Source of the DNA: JBCDIQ01 sp039024295 | GTDB lineage: Bacteria > Bacteroidota > Bacteroidia > J057 | Length of the DNA: 5,546 nt | Direction: 5' to 3' | Assembly (NCBI GenBank): GCA_039024295.1 | Contig: JBCDIQ010000377.1 | Location: 1 to 5,546 of the forward strand | Shown: in pieces, positions 5,441 through 5,546 of the stretch | Layout: the number at the start of each line of letters is the position of its first letter | How positions within the stretch are numbered: the first letter of the stretch is position 1 | Translations under genes and position numbers: made by a program | Notes under the pieces: model-generated | Seen by the model: only the letters and a program-made list of their open reading frames with translations | Database searches by the model: none | Told to the model about the DNA's origin: nothing

Positions 5441-5546
5441 GATAACGCCTAAGTTGCTTGTACAGTTGTGCAAAAATCTTTTTTCTAAAAAATAAAATTT
5501 CCAACTTTTTCTGTTAACAGGATGGCCCTGGCAGGGTTTCCGCAAG
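5441..5546. other. AT-rich intergenic edge with two adjacent palindromes
   Basis: No gene can be supported here. An AT-rich stretch (about 5471-5510) runs into the perfect 10-bp palindrome CTGTTAACAG (5511-5520), followed at once by the near-palindrome CCCTG-G-CAGGG (5526-5536). The layout could be a promoter or operator for a gene starting beyond the right edge. An ATG at 5522 has only eight codons before the edge and cannot be judged. Confidence 0.4.

Overview
The window looks like ordinary chromosomal housekeeping DNA from a member of the Bacteroidota, most likely a Cytophagales-type organism (the family level is inference). Four things point there. Start codons lack Shine-Dalgarno sequences and sit behind A-rich leaders. 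Two promoters carry the Bacteroidota -7 box TAnnTTTG, both as TATCTTTG. The phospho-sugar mutase and futalosine hydrolase read like Bacteroidota family members. The last gene encodes a small secreted FN3-like protein of a kind common in that phylum.

Layout, left to right: (1) the 3' part of an unrecognised gene with HEAT-like helices (+), cut by the left edge; (2) a MOSC-domain protein (-); (3) a 218-bp divergent promoter region; (4) a 578-residue phosphoglucomutase/phosphomannomutase-family enzyme (+), whose stop codon lies inside a strong bidirectional terminator hairpin; (5) futalosine hydrolase MqnB (-); (6) a 159-bp divergent promoter region; (7) a HIT-family hydrolase (+); (8) a small exported FN3-like protein (-) that ends only 10 bp from the HIT gene; (9) 148 bp of AT-rich intergenic DNA with two adjacent palindromes at the right edge.

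The six genes alternate strictly in strand (+ - + - + -), so none can share an operon with another gene in this window, and each is probably its own transcription unit. Their roles are only loosely related: sugar-phosphate interconversion, menaquinone synthesis by the futalosine route, nucleotide-conjugate hydrolysis, a molybdenum-cofactor-type oxidoreductase or sulfur carrier, and an envelope protein. No mobile element, CRISPR array, RNA gene or defence system was found. No convincing new multi-gene system is visible. The points most worth a second look are the promoter architecture, the terminator that overlaps a stop codon, the conserved-looking C-terminus of the small secreted protein, a GC-rich intergenic segment that might be an interspersed repeat, and the palindromic right edge.
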